From NCBI GenBank assembly GCA_050950345.1, contig JBMNHK010000001.1:1-64000 (forward strand): a DNA stretch of 64,000 nt, in the 5' to 3' direction. Source of the DNA: Pelotomaculum_C sp050950345 (lineage in GTDB: Bacteria > Bacillota > Desulfotomaculia > Desulfotomaculales > Pelotomaculaceae). Numbering within the stretch: the stretch's first letter is position 1; each line of letters opens with the position of its first letter. Positions 8,880-16,460 of this stretch are shown in pieces. Made by a program: the position numbers and the translations under genes. Under the pieces are notes generated by a model, which did no database searches, was not told the DNA's origin, and saw only the letters and a list, made by a program, of their open reading frames with translations.

Positions 8880-11800
8880 CTAAAATCATCTCCCTAGTCT
8901 CGACTTCAGAACTCACAGCCATTAGTTCTTCAATACTATAGTTAACGCTTGTAGCTGCAAAATCCGGCTGATATCTAAATGGTTTTTTCATATAGCACAC
9001 TTTTGCTTTATTGTTATCAATCTCAACAATCGCTAAAATAAAATCTTCCGGCTTATTGAGGGCTGTCAGAATCTCATTTTTCGTTACCGTTACAGTAGTA
9101 GCACCTTTAGTTCTGCCCTTCACCTCTATAAATCGTAGTTTCCCAATACCTGTTTTTGATTCAATATCATAACCGAATTTATCCGCGCTTACGTCAACAG
9201 GCTCATAACCCTTTTCTCTTTCTACCATTATCACTGCTTTCATTGCAGCTTTTTCAACCTCTTTGGTATCTTGACCAAATAATCCTGGAGAACAAGTAGC
9301 TTCCATAGTTTTTAACATATAAGCCGGTATGACTAAAGCCCCTCCTATAATCACCGGTGGCAGAGGTGAAAGCTGTTTTTCCTGTTCCAGCTCCTCCATG
9401 CGTTTTTGCAATCTCCCGGCCAATTCTTCCGCACGTCTTGCAGCCTGCTCGGAGTTAAGCCTCGCATTTGGCTTGCCCGCACGTTCCTGGTCTTTTAGTT
9501 CTTGGCTTCGCCTGTCCCAATAGTTAATTTCTTTCGTTAGCCTGTCCTTTACAGCTGCCATAGTCTTTTCAACTAGTTCAACCTTTCTCTTCTTAACTTC
9601 TTCAAAATGCCTGGGGACAAGTTCAGTTATTGCATATTCGATAGCCATATTCTCAATGTTGTTTTTCAACCAACTAGCCTGTTCAAGTATGTCGCCGGCT
9701 TTTTCTTTTTCTTCCTCTTTAAGACTTCTATAGTCGAGATATGGAGCATAGCCGGCATTTCTTTTATTGCCATTGCAGTCTATCTCTACAAAATGAACCT
9801 GCTTTGACACTATCCTTCTCTTACCGTTTACATCTGTACAGGCATCCTGTATGGAGTTTTCAATATAAAACAACACTCTCAACTCATTACTGCTACCTGT
9901 CTCATCTACAAGTATAGACCCCCGCTTCAACACATCCGCATTTCTTTCTCTTATTAAATCTATTACTGACTCAAGCAATGGATGGCCGGGACAAATAAAA
10001 GACGCAAGAGGTTTACCCTCTACATTGATAAGCTCTTTTTCAAAACATACTCTCTCATACCTAGATAACACCGGCTCTCCTAGTCCTATAACTTTATCAC
10101 GGTTTCGAATCACAGCAGGCACATGAGTAATTTCATATCTTCTGGGTTCTCTTTCCCTGATAGTGCCACCCAGATACCTAAATGCACTAATAAAGAACGA
10201 TTCGATAAAATGTGGCTGCAGTCTTCTTGCTTCAATCCTCTCCATTTCTTCCCGGATTTCCATGACTTTTCTTGCGTCCAGACTGTTTTTCGCAAGAGCT
10301 CTTTCTTCAAAAAGCTTTTTCAATTGCTCCCTGTCAAGAGAATTGTCCAACACTTTATGAAGACGTGCTTTTACTTCCGGTCTGTCCCCATAGCGGATAG
10401 CTTCAATAAGAAGCTCTCTTAGCGGCTTGTTATCAAATGTTATCTTGCCAAGAATATCAAAGACCCGTCCGCCTAGGGCTCTTCGTTCCTCTTCCAACTT
10501 TTTTAGAAGGCGCTGGAATACTTCTCCTTCACGGGTCTCATCCGCAACCAAATTCCAACAATGGCAGACTTCTGTCTGCCCAATTCTATGAATTCGCCCA
10601 AATCTTTGTTCCAGTCTGTTAGGATTCCAAGGAAGATCATAATTAATCATCAGATGTGCACGCTGAAGATTTATACCCTCTCCGGCGGCATCGGTAGCCA
10701 CCATGATGCGTACTTCTTTGTCCTGCGTAAATTTTTCCTGAGCTTTCCTCCGTTCTTCCCTCAACATCCCGCCCTGTATGGTCACTACCGCTTCCTGTTT
10801 GCCTAACAGTGCCCGGATTTTATCCGCAAGATAGTTAAGTGTATCCTTATGCTCGGTGAATATGATAAGCTTTTCCCGGTTTTTTTCTGAGTCAAACATT
10901 CTCTGGTCATCCTGTAAGAGTTTAGACAGTTCATCCCATTTCCTGTCCCTGCCACTATTTCTTACTTTATAAGCCATCGCCTCAAGTGCCCTTAATTTCT
11001 CAATTTCTACCTCAAGTTCCGCAATGGTACGCGCAGCTGTAGCCTGATCGACAACTACTTCTTCTATATCTTCAACTTCATTGCCAGGTGCGTCTTCAAG
11101 TTCCTCAATATCTTCACTTGACAGCACAGGACAATCAAAAATCCGATTTGCGGCATCCATTCCCCTTTTTTTAAGTTTTTCCTCGTTAAGTCTTTTTTCC
11201 AATCTCTCACGCCTTCTTCTAAGAGATTGGTAAATAGCTTCAGGAGAAGATGCCAGTCTCCTTTGAAGGATGGTTAATGCGAATCCGACAGTACCTTTTC
11301 TGCCGTCGTTTTCGAGATTATCCGCCCTATTAAACTCTTCACGCACATATTCCGTAACTTCTTTATAAAGCAATGCTTCCTCATCTGAGAGCTTGTAATT
11401 AACTGTATATGCAATCCTTTCTGGGAACAGAGGTGTACCATCAAATTTTAACAGTTCTTCCTTAACCATCCTACGCATAATGTCCGACACATCTGTTGAA
11501 TGATAGCCCTCCCGGAACTTTCCTTCAAACCTGTCACCATCTATAAGGGCCATAAAAAGATGGAATTCTTCTTCTTTACCGTTATGCGGCGTCGCTGTAA
11601 GCAAGAGGAAATGTCTTGTGATGCTTGACAAAAGCTGTCCAAGCCTATACCTCTTGGTGTACTTCACTTCTCCGCCAAAAAACGAAGCAGACATTTTATG
11701 GGCCTCATCGCATACAATCAAATCCCAATCAGTCATTCTAAGCTTCGCCTGGATATCCTCATTTCGTGCAAGTTTATCAAGCCTTGCTATACATAAGGGT

Positions 11801-12396
11801 ATTTCCATAAAAACATTTCCCGTTCTTGCAGATTCAATCCTGTCATTTGTTATAATTTCAAAAGGCAGCCCGAAACGCCTGTCCAACTCATCCTGCCATT
11901 GTTCGGAAAGGTTGCCGGGAGTCACAATTAAACACCGTTTAAGGTCGCCTCTTATAAGCAGTTCTTTTATTAATAAACCTGTCATGATTGTTTTACCGGC
12001 GCCAGGATCATCAGCTAACAGGTAACGCAGGGGCTGCCTCGTCAGCATTTCACCATATACAGCTGTAATCTGGTGCGGCAAGGGCTCTACCATTGAAGTA
12101 TGTACAGCCAAATATGGATCAAATAAATGAGCCAACTTAATCCTATATGCTTCAGAAGCCAGTCTAAGCATCTCCCCATCAGCCGTAAAGCTCCAAGGCA
12201 GACCGGCTTGAACAATCTCAAGCATGGGTTCTTTATCTCTATATATCAATTCGCTGTTCACATTGCCTGAATCATCTTTATATGTCAGTTCAATTGCAAC
12301 GTTTCCTATCCATTTTGCATCAATAACAGTAACATTACCATTAGGCAAAATACCTTTTACAACTGTACCAGCCTTTAAATCCTCAAGCCGCGCCAT
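8869..12396 (-). CDS. SNF2-family helicase with C-terminal DUF3883, first gene of the defence cassette
   Basis: This is a 1175-residue superfamily 2 SNF2-like DNA translocase. Walker A is at about 129-136 (DDPGAGKT), the DEAH box at 230-233 (LIVCDEAHK), motif III is LLTATPHNG, and the helicase C domain ends with GRIHRIGQ. A long charged coiled-coil-rich middle follows (about 900-1020). The C-terminal ~110 residues match DUF3883: GYDI around 1075 and FIEVKGR around 1089-1095, spaced like the D and E-x-K of PD-(D/E)xK nucleases. The start ATG at 12396 has the ribosome binding site AAGGGGTG. It is first of three genes read leftward with the methylase and the DUF499 ATPase. SNF2-DUF3883 helicases are common in phage-defence islands. 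Whether this C-terminal domain cuts DNA is not shown. Confidence 0.9.
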   Translation of the reverse strand: MARLEDLKAGTVVKGILPNGNVTVIDAKWIGNVAIELTYKDDSGNVNSELIYRDKEPMLEIVQAGLPWSFTADGEMLRLASEAYRIKLAHLFDPYLAVHTSMVEPLPHQITAVYGEMLTRQPLRYLLADDPGAGKTIMTGLLIKELLIRGDLKRCLIVTPGNLSEQWQDELDRRFGLPFEIITNDRIESARTGNVFMEIPLCIARLDKLARNEDIQAKLRMTDWDLIVCDEAHKMSASFFGGEVKYTKRYRLGQLLSSITRHFLLLTATPHNGKEEEFHLFMALIDGDRFEGKFREGYHSTDVSDIMRRMVKEELLKFDGTPLFPERIAYTVNYKLSDEEALLYKEVTEYVREEFNRADNLENDGRKGTVGFALTILQRRLASSPEAIYQSLRRRRERLEKRLNEEKLKKRGMDAANRIFDCPVLSSEDIEELEDAPGNEVEDIEEVVVDQATAARTIAELEVEIEKLRALEAMAYKVRNSGRDRKWDELSKLLQDDQRMFDSEKNREKLIIFTEHKDTLNYLADKIRALLGKQEAVVTIQGGMLREERRKAQEKFTQDKEVRIMVATDAAGEGINLQRAHLMINYDLPWNPNRLEQRFGRIHRIGQTEVCHCWNLVADETREGEVFQRLLKKLEEERRALGGRVFDILGKITFDNKPLRELLIEAIRYGDRPEVKARLHKVLDNSLDREQLKKLFEERALAKNSLDARKVMEIREEMERIEARRLQPHFIESFFISAFRYLGGTIREREPRRYEITHVPAVIRNRDKVIGLGEPVLSRYERVCFEKELINVEGKPLASFICPGHPLLESVIDLIRERNADVLKRGSILVDETGSSNELRVLFYIENSIQDACTDVNGKRRIVSKQVHFVEIDCNGNKRNAGYAPYLDYRSLKEEEKEKAGDILEQASWLKNNIENMAIEYAITELVPRHFEEVKKRKVELVEKTMAAVKDRLTKEINYWDRRSQELKDQERAGKPNARLNSEQAARRAEELAGRLQKRMEELEQEKQLSPLPPVIIGGALVIPAYMLKTMEATCSPGLFGQDTKEVEKAAMKAVIMVEREKGYEPVDVSADKFGYDIESKTGIGKLRFIEVKGRTKGATTVTVTKNEILTALNKPEDFILAIVEIDNNKAKVCYMKKPFRYQPDFAATSVNYSIEELMAVSSEVETREMILDGV

Positions 12397-12558
12397 GTTT
12401 TCACCCCTTGTACAATTAATATTGTTATTAAATCAGTGACAAAAGCCACTGTTCGACCCATTAAAAATCATAGTTAACATAACATATCAAACTTTATGCT
12501 TTTCCAAACATCAAGCACATCATCCGGCTTCACATCTTAGCCATTATGCCAGCAACTG
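12397..12558. promoter_or_regulatory. 5' region of the defence operon
   Basis: This AT-rich gap holds the leftward promoter of the helicase-methylase-ATPase operon. On the minus strand a TTGTCA box (about 12439) lies upstream of TATTAA/TTAATT, and a near-palindrome ACAAT-TAAT-ATTGT (12412-12425) sits just before the ribosome binding site. Short CAGTG/CACTG arms (12434-12451) could be a regulator site. No promoter here is close to consensus, so the exact boxes are uncertain. Confidence 0.35.
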
Positions 12559-12588
12559 TTGGCCTGAACCTTGACAATCATGTATAAT
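12559..12588 (+). promoter_or_regulatory. Candidate promoter for the IS110 leader RNA and transposase
   Basis: TTGGCC at 12559-12564, an 18-base spacer, and a perfect TATAAT at 12583-12588 face the structured leader and the transposase. A TTGACA lies only 6 bases before the TATAAT, too close to act with it. Confidence 0.5.
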
Positions 12589-12594
12589 ATCATC

Positions 12595-12790
12595 CGGACT
12601 TGGAAGGTGTGTGTTTCACCTCCTGGGACGGACCTTAGCGGGCCGATTACCCGTAAGAAAGAGTATTTATCCATTCCGGTAAGTCTACATGATTTGGCTG
12701 GTTGAGGCCAGCTTTTTAGCTGGTTCCTCGTGTCACATGCAAGGTTGTTTGCTTACAGGGGAAGGAATGGAGGCTTTTAAGTCCATTAAT
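12595..12790 (+). ncRNA. Candidate IS110 bridge RNA in the non-coding left end
   Basis: About 200 non-coding bases precede the transposase and fold into a chain of helices. These are AGGTG/CACCT (12605-12609 with 12617-12621), a bulged 8-bp hairpin CTTA-CGGG/CCCGTAAG (12634-12657), and a long-range 8-bp stem TCCATTCC/GGAATGGA (12670-12677 with 12764-12771). Directly inside the last is GTAAG/CTTAC (12679-12683 with 12752-12756), enclosing an internal region with GCTGG/CCAGC hairpins. IS110-group elements express a bridge RNA from this position, with internal loops that pair with donor and target DNA. A promoter with TATAAT at 12583 would start the RNA near 12595. Position and fold support the call; loop-to-DNA pairing was not established. 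Confidence 0.55.
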
Positions 12791-12812
12791 CTTGTAAAGG
12801 AGGCATTTCTTT

Positions 12813-14102
12813 ATGAATCTCAGACCTATTGCAGGAATCGATGTAGGTAAATTCTTCAGTGAGATGGCAATTCTTTCTCCATCCAATGAAGTAATTGCCC
12901 GCATGAAGATCCGCCATGATTCCAGTTCTGACGTTGAAAGAGCCGTTGAATTACTGAAAAAAACGGAAAAGGACTTTGATTCTAGGCCTTTCGTCGTCAT
13001 GGAATCCACCGGGCACTATCACAAAATCCTTTTCCATTCACTTTGTAAAGCTGGATTGGAGGTCTCCATCATAAACCCCATCCAGACTGATTCTATCAAA
13101 AATATTGGAATCAGAAAAGTGAAAAATGATAAAGCTGATGCCCGGAAAATTGCCCTGCTATACAGATTTCAGGAGCTTAAAACTACTAATATCCCCGATG
13201 AGGATATTGAATGCCTGCGAAGTCTTTGCCGACAGTACTACAAGCTCTCTGACGAACTTACTGCCTACAAAAACAGGCTTACGGGTATTGTTGACCAACT
13301 CATGTTAAACTTCAAGGATGTATTCCCCAACATCTTTTCAAAGGCTGCTCTTGCAGTATTGGAGAAATATCCTACGCCTGCGCATATTCTTAAAGCGAAC
13401 AGGAACAAGTTGATTGCACTGATCCAGAAGAATTCTCGCAGAAGCCTTAAGTGGTCAACTGCAAAGTATAATCTTTTGGTCTCCAAAGCCAGAGAGTTTG
13501 CGCCTTTGACTGTTCATAATTCCTCGAACATTGCTATGCTGGGTGTCTACATATCCATGATCAGAACTCTGGAAGATAACTTGGCGAAGGTCCTAAAAAC
13601 CATTCATCTATTGATCGCTGAAGATATGGCAAAGGACATGCCCATGCTAGCATTAACTCTTGAACTTTTGCAGAGCCTGCCAGGTATTGGCCTTCTTACT
13701 GCTGCCACCATTCTAGCAGAAATCGGCGATTTTTCCGCTTTCTCTAAGCCGGGAAAACTGGTTGCTTACTTTGGCATTGACCCCTCTGTGATGCAATCCG
13801 GAGAATTTACCGGCACACGGAATAAAATGTCCAAGAGAGGTTCCAGGCTACTTCGCAGGGTTCTTTTTACAACTGCTCTTGCCAATATCCGAACTAAGCG
13901 GAATAAAGAGGCTTGCAACCCTGTATTACTTGAATTCTACAAGCAAAAGTGCCAGAGCAAACCTAAGAAGGTAGCTTTGGGAGCAGTTATGCGTAAGATC
14001 ATCATTTACATCTTTGCTGTTCTAAGGGACAGAAAACCGTACCAGTTACGCAGTCCTCAGGAACATGCTCAGATGTTAGCAGCAAAGCATATAGCAGCTT
14101 AG
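12813..14102 (+). CDS. IS110-family DEDD transposase (recombinase)
   Basis: This 429-residue protein is a DEDD recombinase of the IS110 family. The RuvC-like N-terminal domain shows D10 (GIDVGK), E64 (VMESTGHYH), D106 and D109 (KNDKADARK). The C-terminal Transposase_20 domain has the helix-hairpin-helix-like LPGIGLLTAATILAEIGDF and a serine-bearing SKRGSRLLRR near 340-349, where the nucleophilic serine of the family lies. The start at 12813 has AAAGGAGG upstream. Length and motifs indicate an intact enzyme. Family knowledge: IS110 recombinases use an RNA guide for recombination between donor and target. The placement upstream of the gene of a ~200-base structured region is that of the IS110 group rather than the IS1111 group. 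Confidence 0.95.
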   Translation: MNLRPIAGIDVGKFFSEMAILSPSNEVIARMKIRHDSSSDVERAVELLKKTEKDFDSRPFVVMESTGHYHKILFHSLCKAGLEVSIINPIQTDSIKNIGIRKVKNDKADARKIALLYRFQELKTTNIPDEDIECLRSLCRQYYKLSDELTAYKNRLTGIVDQLMLNFKDVFPNIFSKAALAVLEKYPTPAHILKANRNKLIALIQKNSRRSLKWSTAKYNLLVSKAREFAPLTVHNSSNIAMLGVYISMIRTLEDNLAKVLKTIHLLIAEDMAKDMPMLALTLELLQSLPGIGLLTAATILAEIGDFSAFSKPGKLVAYFGIDPSVMQSGEFTGTRNKMSKRGSRLLRRVLFTTALANIRTKRNKEACNPVLLEFYKQKCQSKPKKVALGAVMRKIIIYIFAVLRDRKPYQLRSPQEHAQMLAAKHIAA

Positions 14103-14150
14103 CAGTACTTGCACTTGATGTTTAGTTTTCAAGGATCAGTATTTCATTTT

Positions 14151-14275
14151 AGACCAGCTATTTTATGTCTACTTCGTAAAGGTGGTCTTGTTGTTATGCA
14201 TTTTTTCTATGTCAGGAGTTTTCAAAAATTCATAAAGCTTTTTCTTAAAAACTCTTGACTTTAATTAGCTGGTCT
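14151..14275. repeat. Perfect 10-bp inverted repeat in the IS110 right end
   Basis: AGACCAGCTA (14151-14160) and TAGCTGGTCT (14266-14275) are exact reverse complements separated by 105 bases. They lie just after the transposase stop. The arms could be recombinase or RNA-pairing sites, or the foot of a large stem. The TAGCTGGT core also occurs upstream of the transposase at 12717. Confidence 0.6.
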
Positions 14276-14292
14276 TTGTTACTTTGTAAGAA

Positions 14293-14472
14293 TCATTTTC
14301 TTCTATCCGTTTTTGACCTTGCATCATTGGGTTTCTTGGCATCCTTTGGAATTGCCCACATATTTCCAAGACGCATTGCTCCTTGAATCCGTCCCTGCGC
14401 ACATAAAACCTGCACTCGGCGGACGGTAATATTCCATTTTTGGGCAGCTTCTTTTGCGGTCATATACTCCAT
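14293..14472 (-). CDS. Small helix-turn-helix DNA-binding protein
   Basis: This 59-residue ORF starts at the ATG at 14472 with GAGGTG upstream and stops at 14293. It begins MEYMTAKEAAQKWNIT and continues with RRVQVLCAQGRI and a short basic tail. This is the MerR/excisionase-like helix-turn-helix seen in many small Clostridia proteins that often accompany Fic, toxin or mobile genes. No partner gene is present: the IS110 element lies immediately downstream, so a partner may have been lost or separated. A 6-bp inverted repeat 42 bases upstream could be its own operator. The start may instead be the second Met at 14463. Identity as a DNA-binding protein is likely; its target is unknown. Confidence 0.75.
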   Translation of the reverse strand: MEYMTAKEAAQKWNITVRRVQVLCAQGRIQGAMRLGNMWAIPKDAKKPNDARSKTDRRK

Positions 14473-14513
14473 TATTTCACACCTCTAAAGTGTATAATTA
14501 CCCAAAAATATTA

Positions 14514-14531
14514 TATTCGTAAATGCGAATA
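14514..14531. promoter_or_regulatory. Inverted repeat upstream of the small HTH gene
   Basis: TATTCG-TAAATG-CGAATA forms a 6-bp perfect dyad in an AT-rich region in front of the minus-strand HTH gene, next to a TATAAT-like box. It is a candidate operator for autoregulation. Confidence 0.4.
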
Positions 14532-14758
14532 ATTTCAAGGAGAGTTACTATTCTCCATCATAATCTTTACATCCATCCTGTCTCCTCAACCCCTATCAAA
14601 AATGCCCGTTATCTAATCTGTCAACTCAACCCTACCAATTTTTGAGTTCTAATTTTACCCCAAAATACCTCGTCGATATGTTACCATGTACGTATTCTAG
14701 CCCTTTAGCTCGAGTAGACAACTTGGATGTAATTTTTGAAACCCGCTTAAATAAACAC
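14532..14758. other. Intergenic stretch with no recognised feature
   Basis: I see no ORF with a ribosome binding site, no hairpin with a T-run and no repeat here. It separates the accessory region from rlmD. Confidence 0.5.
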
Positions 14759-16141
14759 TTACAGCTTTGTAATCAATACCACGCACTCAACGTGTGCTGT
14801 CCATGGGAACATATCCACCGGTTGAACTTCTTTCACTTGATAGCCCTTCTCTGCCAGGTACCCCAGATCCCTCGCTAGAGTGCCTGGAGCACAGGACACG
14901 TAGACCAGACGCGGCACCTCCATGGCGAGCACTGCATCCAGTACAACCCTGTCACAACCCTGGCGGGGTGGGTCCAGTACAATCACATCAGGTTGCAAAC
15001 CCTGGTCTTTTAATAAGGGTAAAACCTTCTCCGCCTTACCGGTAAAAAACTCAGCGTTCCCTATTTTATTTAGCTCAGCGTTGAAGCGGGCGTCTTCAAC
15101 AGCTGCCGGGACGATTTCTACGCCATAAACCTGCCGGGCTTGGCGGGACATATATAAAGCGATGGTGCCGATGCCGGAGTAGGCATCCAGCACCGTTTCC
15201 TTGCCGGTAAGAGCTGCATACTCCGTAGCTTTTGCATATAGGACCTGTGTCTGCAGCGGGTTAACCTGATAGAAAGAAGCCGCTGAAATCCGGAAGGTTA
15301 AATCCTGCAGTTGGTCAAAAATAGCGTCTCTGCCGGCCAAAAGCGTAAATTCCTTGCCTAAAATTTCCCCGGACATATCCCTCTTGATATTGCGCAGCAG
15401 TGAGGTTAATTCAGGATGAAGCCGTTTTAATTCCCTGGCAAAATCCCTCTCAGGGGGCCAGTCACCGCCGCTTGTAACCAAAACAGCCATGGTTTCTCCG
15501 GTAAAGAAAGCTTTGCGCAGCATCAGGTGGCGAAAAAACCTTTCTCCCGGGACATCCTTACCGTATTTATTGAGCAGATTAATGATGGTCAAGGCTAATC
15601 TGTTTAAATCCTTGTCCACCAGGAGGCAGCCCTGTTCACCGCTGTTCCGGTCGTCATTGAATATGTCGGTTAGGACATGAGTTCCTTCTTCGTAATAACC
15701 CAGCGAGTAGCCGCCGTTGTGTCTTTCGATCTGAAAATGGACCTTATTGCGGTAGTGCCAGGGGTTCTCCATGCCAAGGATATCCTTTACCGTAACTCCA
15801 CCGAGACGGCCGATACGGCGCAAGGAGTCCCTGACCAGGGTGGTTTTCAGCCGCAGTTGCTCTTCATAGTCTGCATGCTGCAGGCGGCAGCCGCCGCAAA
15901 CATTATAATGTCCGCATCTGGGTTCCAGCCGGCTGGCGGCCGGCTGGATAATTCCCAGTATTTTTGCTTCCGCATAATTTTTCTTCCGGGTAGTAATAAC
16001 GGCTATAACCTTATCCCCCGGCAATGTTTCAGGGATAAATACGGCCAAACCCTGGTATCTGCCCACACCGTAGCCGGAGTGGTTAACACCTGAAACTTCA
16101 AGCAGGACTTTATCTCCCTTGACAACTTCCTTAGTAACCAA
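14759..16141 (-). CDS. rlmD: 23S rRNA (uracil-C5)-methyltransferase of the RlmD/RumA family
   Basis: A 460-residue SAM-dependent enzyme that methylates C5 of uridine in 23S rRNA (U1939, and in some Gram-positives also U747). The N-terminal TRAM domain (about 1-65) precedes an iron-sulfur cysteine cluster (C76, C82, C85, in CGHYNVCGGC). A SAM site (LDAYSGIGTIAL) and the motif VIVLDPPRQGCD follow. The catalytic cysteine is near 417 in VYVSCAPGTLARD, with a terminal GluHis near the end. The start appears to be TTG at 16141, with GCGAGGAG six bases before it; no ATG fits the family N-terminus. The first ~80 bases of this gene and its leader recur, decayed, at 20919-21000. Assignment to RlmD rather than RlmC or TrmA is by overall similarity. 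Confidence 0.88.
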   Translation of the reverse strand: MVTKEVVKGDKVLLEVSGVNHSGYGVGRYQGLAVFIPETLPGDKVIAVITTRKKNYAEAKILGIIQPAASRLEPRCGHYNVCGGCRLQHADYEEQLRLKTTLVRDSLRRIGRLGGVTVKDILGMENPWHYRNKVHFQIERHNGGYSLGYYEEGTHVLTDIFNDDRNSGEQGCLLVDKDLNRLALTIINLLNKYGKDVPGERFFRHLMLRKAFFTGETMAVLVTSGGDWPPERDFARELKRLHPELTSLLRNIKRDMSGEILGKEFTLLAGRDAIFDQLQDLTFRISAASFYQVNPLQTQVLYAKATEYAALTGKETVLDAYSGIGTIALYMSRQARQVYGVEIVPAAVEDARFNAELNKIGNAEFFTGKAEKVLPLLKDQGLQPDVIVLDPPRQGCDRVVLDAVLAMEVPRLVYVSCAPGTLARDLGYLAEKGYQVKEVQPVDMFPWTAHVECVVLITKL

Positions 16142-16182
16142 TTTGTTCTCCTCGCTTGTCTATTTCCTTATAATTATCAAAA
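16100..16182. repeat. Direct repeat copy A: 5' end of rlmD
   Basis: This segment covers the ribosome binding site, TTG start and first ~14 codons of rlmD. It is repeated in the same orientation at 20919-21000. The first ~32 bases are identical and the rest is about 80% identical by eye. Confidence 0.8.
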
Positions 16183-16387
16183 AATGCTGGTTGTTCTTCG
16201 TTAGCATATTGCATACATTTTCTCCAAATCCTTCAGGGGGCTATTATACAAGCTCTCTAGCAGGTATCAAGTAAAGAATTGTCATTATCATAATACATAT
16301 TTTGCGAGATAAACAGCGAATTTTATTTTGCTGATACTTCTTCCTTAAAGGTAAACTAAACGAGCATCCTATACCAAAAACAAACGA
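16183..16387. other. Intergenic stretch between rlmD and the SDR gene
   Basis: This region holds the presumed leftward promoter of rlmD. No ORF with a plausible ribosome binding site and no RNA gene is visible. Confidence 0.4.
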
Positions 16388-16417
16388 GGCACTCTACTTA
16401 AGTCAAAGCAGGGTGCC
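16388..16417. terminator. Stem-loop terminator after the SDR gene
   Basis: GGCACTCTAC (16388-16397) pairs with GCAGGGTGCC (16408-16417) with one mismatch. T-rich tracts flank both sides, so it may terminate in either direction. It lies just past the stop of the minus-strand SDR gene. Confidence 0.6.
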
Positions 16418-16460
16418 CTGTTTTAATTCTTTTTAGATTTATGCTTAATTCTCACACAAA

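Larger units (their letters stand above)
12595..14280 (+). mobile_element. IS110-family insertion element (boundaries approximate)
   Basis: One transposase gene has a structured left non-coding region and a short right non-coding region. IS110 elements lack conventional terminal inverted repeats, and I could not fix the ends. The motif TAGCTGGT occurs in both the left region (12717-12724) and the right region (14266-14273). The element lies between the defence operon's promoter and a small helix-turn-helix gene. Confidence 0.6.

Noticed and set aside
2648..12396. BREX or DISARM as the name of the defence cassette
   Set aside because: No PglZ, BrxC, DUF1998 or PLD protein is present. The gene set does not match either system.
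12565..12588. TTGACA and TATAAT close together before the IS110 element
   Set aside because: They are only 6 bases apart and cannot act as -35 and -10 of one promoter. The TTGGCC box 18 bases upstream of TATAAT is more plausible.
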